Source: JAJFUG01 sp964473155
GTDB lineage: Bacteria > Gemmatimonadota > Glassbacteria > GWA2-58-10
DNA length: 44,099 nucleotides
Assembly: GCA_964473155.1 (NCBI GenBank)
Contig: CAYYNT010000030.1
Span: forward strand, 1 to 44,099
Direction: 5' to 3'
Positions 42,297 through 44,099 of this stretch are shown here, piece by piece. How positions within the stretch are numbered: position 1 is the stretch's first letter; the number at the start of each line of letters is the position of its first letter. The notes beneath the pieces are model-generated. The model was not told the DNA's origin, searched no databases, and saw nothing but the letters and a program-made list of their open reading frames with translations. Made by a program: the position numbers and the translations under genes.

Positions 42297-42878
42297 ATGC
42301 CGAGAACGGTATATCTCTTCGCCGCATGTTCAATTCTGCTGACTGCTTTTATCCTGCTGTCCGGCGGGTGCGCACCGGGCGGACGGGTCAGTCTGAATCC
42401 CACGGTTAACCTTGCCGTGGCCCCCACAAACCTTGCCGAGCAGGCCGCGGTCTACATCCCCACCCTGCATCAGAAACTGGTGCACAGCCAGACGTTCGGC
42501 TCACTTGGCACGATCGACGTGCTGCTCGGGCCGGCGCTGACCAAATGCGCGCGCGAATCCTTCCAGCTTTTCTTCGGGCAGGTGCTGATGCTGGGTCCCA
42601 GCGAAACCACCGGCCTGCCCTGGCGCATAGACCTGCGCACCGACCGTTTCCGTGTCACAGACAATCTGGGCGTTGAACTCGTGGTCTGGTGCAAGATAAT
42701 GAACGGGGGCAAGATCGTGCTCGAACAGTCGTTCGAGGGACGCGCTGAGGGTCCGGCGCAGGAATACAGGAAAATCGACAGCGCCAAGCTGGTGATACAG
42801 AAATCGGCGGAGGACGCTTTCCAGCAGGCTTTCACCTCCCTGCAGAAAACGTTTCGCGAGAAAACCGCCGGGAATTAG
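42297..42878 (+). CDS. lipoprotein of unknown function
   Basis: A 193-residue protein with a lipoprotein-type signal ending at C25 ('LLSGGC'). The mature part is a single alpha/beta domain: 'AAVYIPTLHQKLVHSQTFGSLGTIDVLLGPALTKCARESFQLFFGQVLML', then 'LGVELVVWCKIMNGGKIVLEQSFEGRAEGP' and a helical end 'KLVIQKSAEDAFQQAFTSLQKTF'. The strand-helix order and the terminal 'SAEDAFQQAF..L' resemble LptE/YajG-like small outer-membrane lipoproteins, but I cannot assign the family. GGAGG lies five bases before ATG 42297. The in-frame extension upstream to 42075 overlaps the terminator and is not real. Confidence 0.78.
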   Translation: MPRTVYLFAACSILLTAFILLSGGCAPGGRVSLNPTVNLAVAPTNLAEQAAVYIPTLHQKLVHSQTFGSLGTIDVLLGPALTKCARESFQLFFGQVLMLGPSETTGLPWRIDLRTDRFRVTDNLGVELVVWCKIMNGGKIVLEQSFEGRAEGPAQEYRKIDSAKLVIQKSAEDAFQQAFTSLQKTFREKTAGN

Positions 42879-42928
42879 GTGTTATTTTCCAGTTCCACCG
42901 GCGGATGTCTCAACCGATAAAAAACGTG

Positions 42929-42950
42929 GGGGTGCGGCGCGCCGCGCCCC
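42929..42950. repeat. palindromic repeat of the GGCGCGCC-core type
   Basis: GGGGTGCGGC (42929-42938) pairs with GCCGCGCCCC (42941-42950) through one G-U pair. The core and length match the stem at 8189-8210. A weak T-run follows, so it may also terminate the lipoprotein gene. Confidence 0.7.
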
Positions 42951-42998
42951 TCTGACTTTTACGGGCTTTTTCGCTCCCATGTTCCGTTAGAGGTAGCC

Positions 42999-43304
42999 TT
43001 GCGCACGCGTGTCGGACGGTTCTGGTTCGAGGGCCCCTGGGATTACACCCCGTACGGCTTGAGTTATGTTCAGCCCTGGCCGGGTGTATTCGCTGTCCTA
43101 TGCCGCTCGGGAAAGGGCTGCCGTCTGCTGTTCTCCGGCGCGGCTGACAACCTTCGCCAGGCGCTCGAAACCAGCCCCGGCGCCCCGGACTGGGCCGGGC
43201 GCTGCCAGGATGGCGTCCTCTGCGTGGCCGTGCGTTACGACGGCGAAAGCGCGGACAACACGCAGGTGCTGCTCGAACTGCAAGCCCTGGCTGATCAGGA
43301 TTGA
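42999..43304 (+). CDS. small hypothetical protein
   Basis: A 101-residue ORF starting at TTG 42999 with AGAGG about six bases upstream. 'PGVFAVLCRSGKGCRLLFSGAADNLRQALETSP' has the spacing of a GIY-YIG fold ('GVYxxxx...LLYVGxSxNLRxRL'), but the second Tyr, the Arg and the Glu of active nucleases are not there, so any link is a fold guess. Codon use fits the neighbours. No Cys pairs or membrane segment. Could be a non-catalytic GIY-YIG-like domain. Confidence 0.5.
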   Translation: MRTRVGRFWFEGPWDYTPYGLSYVQPWPGVFAVLCRSGKGCRLLFSGAADNLRQALETSPGAPDWAGRCQDGVLCVAVRYDGESADNTQVLLELQALADQD

Positions 43305-43365
43305 ATTCAAAAGAAAAGCCCGCTGTCTGCTTTATGATGCCTTGAGGAAAAACCGGCGCGGAAAT

Positions 43366-44010
43366 TCAGGGGAAAAGGCCGGGGAACGAGCCTTTGAAAC
43401 CGCTGAAAATGAAATGCACCCCGATTGCGATGATAAATATCTGCATCACTCTGGACACAGCCAGCGTGCCCACCCGGCCCATCATGCGGCTGAGGAACCC
43501 GGCGAAAGTCAGGATCAGCATGGTCAGGCCGAATACCACCACGCAGACCGCCAGCGCGAAAAGCTGGCCGTACTGACCCTGGAACAGTATCGCGGTAACG
43601 ATAGTGCCCGGCCCGGCCAACAGCGGGCAGGCGATTGGCGAGACAGCCAGGGCGCGCAGACGGTGGAAGCGGTCGCGGTCGCGCGCGCTCACCTCCTCGT
43701 GCTGGACCGCCTCCGGGTTGTCGGCGCGCAGCATGTCGTGCACCCCGGTGACCACCAGAAGCAAGCCTCCGGCAAACGTGAACTCGCTCAGCGTGATACG
43801 GAACACCTTGTCCATCACGAACGAGCCGACCAGGGCGAACCCCACGATCAGGATGAACGCAGTGGCCACGGCGATACGGAACACGCGCTGGCGCTCCGCC
43901 TCGCTGGCCCCGCCGGTCAGGCCGATAAACACCGGCAGCCCGCCCAGCGGGTCAACAATCGCGAAGAGCGACAGCACCGCCTGAAAGAACACTGACAGGG
44001 TGATTTCCAT
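43366..44010 (-). CDS. MarC family integral membrane protein
   Basis: A 214-residue inner-membrane protein of the MarC/UPF0056 family with six helices. Signature: 'FFQAVLSLFAIVDPLGGLPVFIGLTGG' at the N-terminus, 'EFTFAGGLLLVVTGVHDML', 'ALAVSPIACPLLAGPGTIVTAI' in the middle and 'IAIGVHFIFSGFKGSF' at the end. Its role is unclear; the name comes from the mar locus, but drug resistance is not supported for the family. ATG 44010; the ribosome site is poor. No neighbour on the same strand. Confidence 0.92.
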   Translation of the reverse strand: MEITLSVFFQAVLSLFAIVDPLGGLPVFIGLTGGASEAERQRVFRIAVATAFILIVGFALVGSFVMDKVFRITLSEFTFAGGLLLVVTGVHDMLRADNPEAVQHEEVSARDRDRFHRLRALAVSPIACPLLAGPGTIVTAILFQGQYGQLFALAVCVVVFGLTMLILTFAGFLSRMMGRVGTLAVSRVMQIFIIAIGVHFIFSGFKGSFPGLFP

Positions 44011-44047
44011 TCCCGCGCCCGATCACTTTGCTGTCTGAACAGAAAAA

Positions 44048-44073
44048 GGGCGAACACGAGGTTCGCCCCTACG
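44048..44073. repeat. palindromic repeat of the GTAGGGGCG type
   Basis: GGGCGAAC (44048-44055) pairs with GTTCGCCC (44061-44068) around ACGAG, then CTACGA. The end CGCCCCTACGA matches that of the element at 13988-14059. The window ends 26 bases later. Confidence 0.7.
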
Positions 44074-44099
44074 AAGACGGTCTGACAGGTTTCTCGTAG

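Noticed and set aside
1..44099. CRISPR arrays, tRNA or rRNA genes
   Set aside because: No regularly spaced direct repeats, cloverleaf with a CCA end or rRNA-like segments were noticed. A tRNAscan-SE or Infernal run would settle it.

Overview
The window is GC-rich, densely coded bacterial chromosome with no tRNA, rRNA, CRISPR array or intact transposase that I can see. The cell is Gram-negative: several proteins have lipoprotein signals, one ends in an outer-membrane beta-barrel, and a class A penicillin-binding protein is present. Reductive 2-oxoacid:ferredoxin oxidoreductase genes, several URO-D/HpcH-type catabolic enzymes, solute:sodium symporters, an AGE-type epimerase and a GH88-like lipoprotein suggest an uncultured, anaerobic or microaerobic, carbohydrate-using member of the FCB-like phyla (Latescibacterota, Glassbacteria or Gemmatimonadota-like lineages). 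That placement is inferred from gene style, not from a marker tree.

Layout. 1-3.1 kb: a sodium:solute symporter converges on an AGE-family epimerase across a perfect bidirectional terminator. 3.3-8.2 kb: korA (gamma-alpha fusion) and korB behind a strong sigma70-like promoter, then a REC-PAS-PAS-GGDEF diguanylate cyclase. 8.3-10.2 kb (minus): a sirtuin and a membrane site-2 protease. 10.3-10.7 kb: copy A of a dispersed non-coding repeat. 10.7-13.9 kb (minus): NamZ-like muramidase, transglutaminase-like protein and a small lipoprotein. 14.3-16.3 kb (minus): a URO-D family protein and an HpcH/HpaI aldolase. 16.6-20.4 kb (minus): an exported D-aminoacylase-like amidohydrolase and PBP1A.

20.7-26.7 kb (plus): a closely spaced run of tyrS, two paralogous PepSY-type membrane proteins, a radical SAM protein, a DegT-type aminotransferase and folC. 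26.8-27.3 kb: repeat copy B, lying against the start of a VWA-like membrane protein (27.3-29.6 kb). Then come a ferritin-like helical protein with its own promoter and leucyl aminopeptidase. 31.9-32.3 kb: palindromes and a short third repeat copy. 32.3-34.9 kb (minus): a URO-D/MtaA-like protein behind an NSS transporter. 35.0-39.5 kb (minus): a secreted DxNxDG repeat protein and a very large gluzincin-propeller-Omp85 barrel fusion. 39.9-44.0 kb: a lone HATPase, GH88-like lipoprotein, small lipoprotein, small hypothetical protein and MarC.

Themes. Cell-wall turnover and envelope work recur (NamZ, transglutaminase-like, D-aminoacylase-like, PBP1A, site-2 protease, barrel fusion), although these genes are not in one operon. 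The second theme is uptake and breakdown of small organic compounds (SSS, NSS, URO-D proteins, aldolase, AGE, GH88-like, KorAB). The most unusual material is the dispersed repeat with an apparent 'empty site' copy, the protease-propeller-barrel fusion, the Ca-loop repeat protein, and two enzyme homologues (D-aminoacylase-like, GH88-like) whose canonical catalytic or metal residues are replaced. I saw no single clearly new defence or biosynthetic system.
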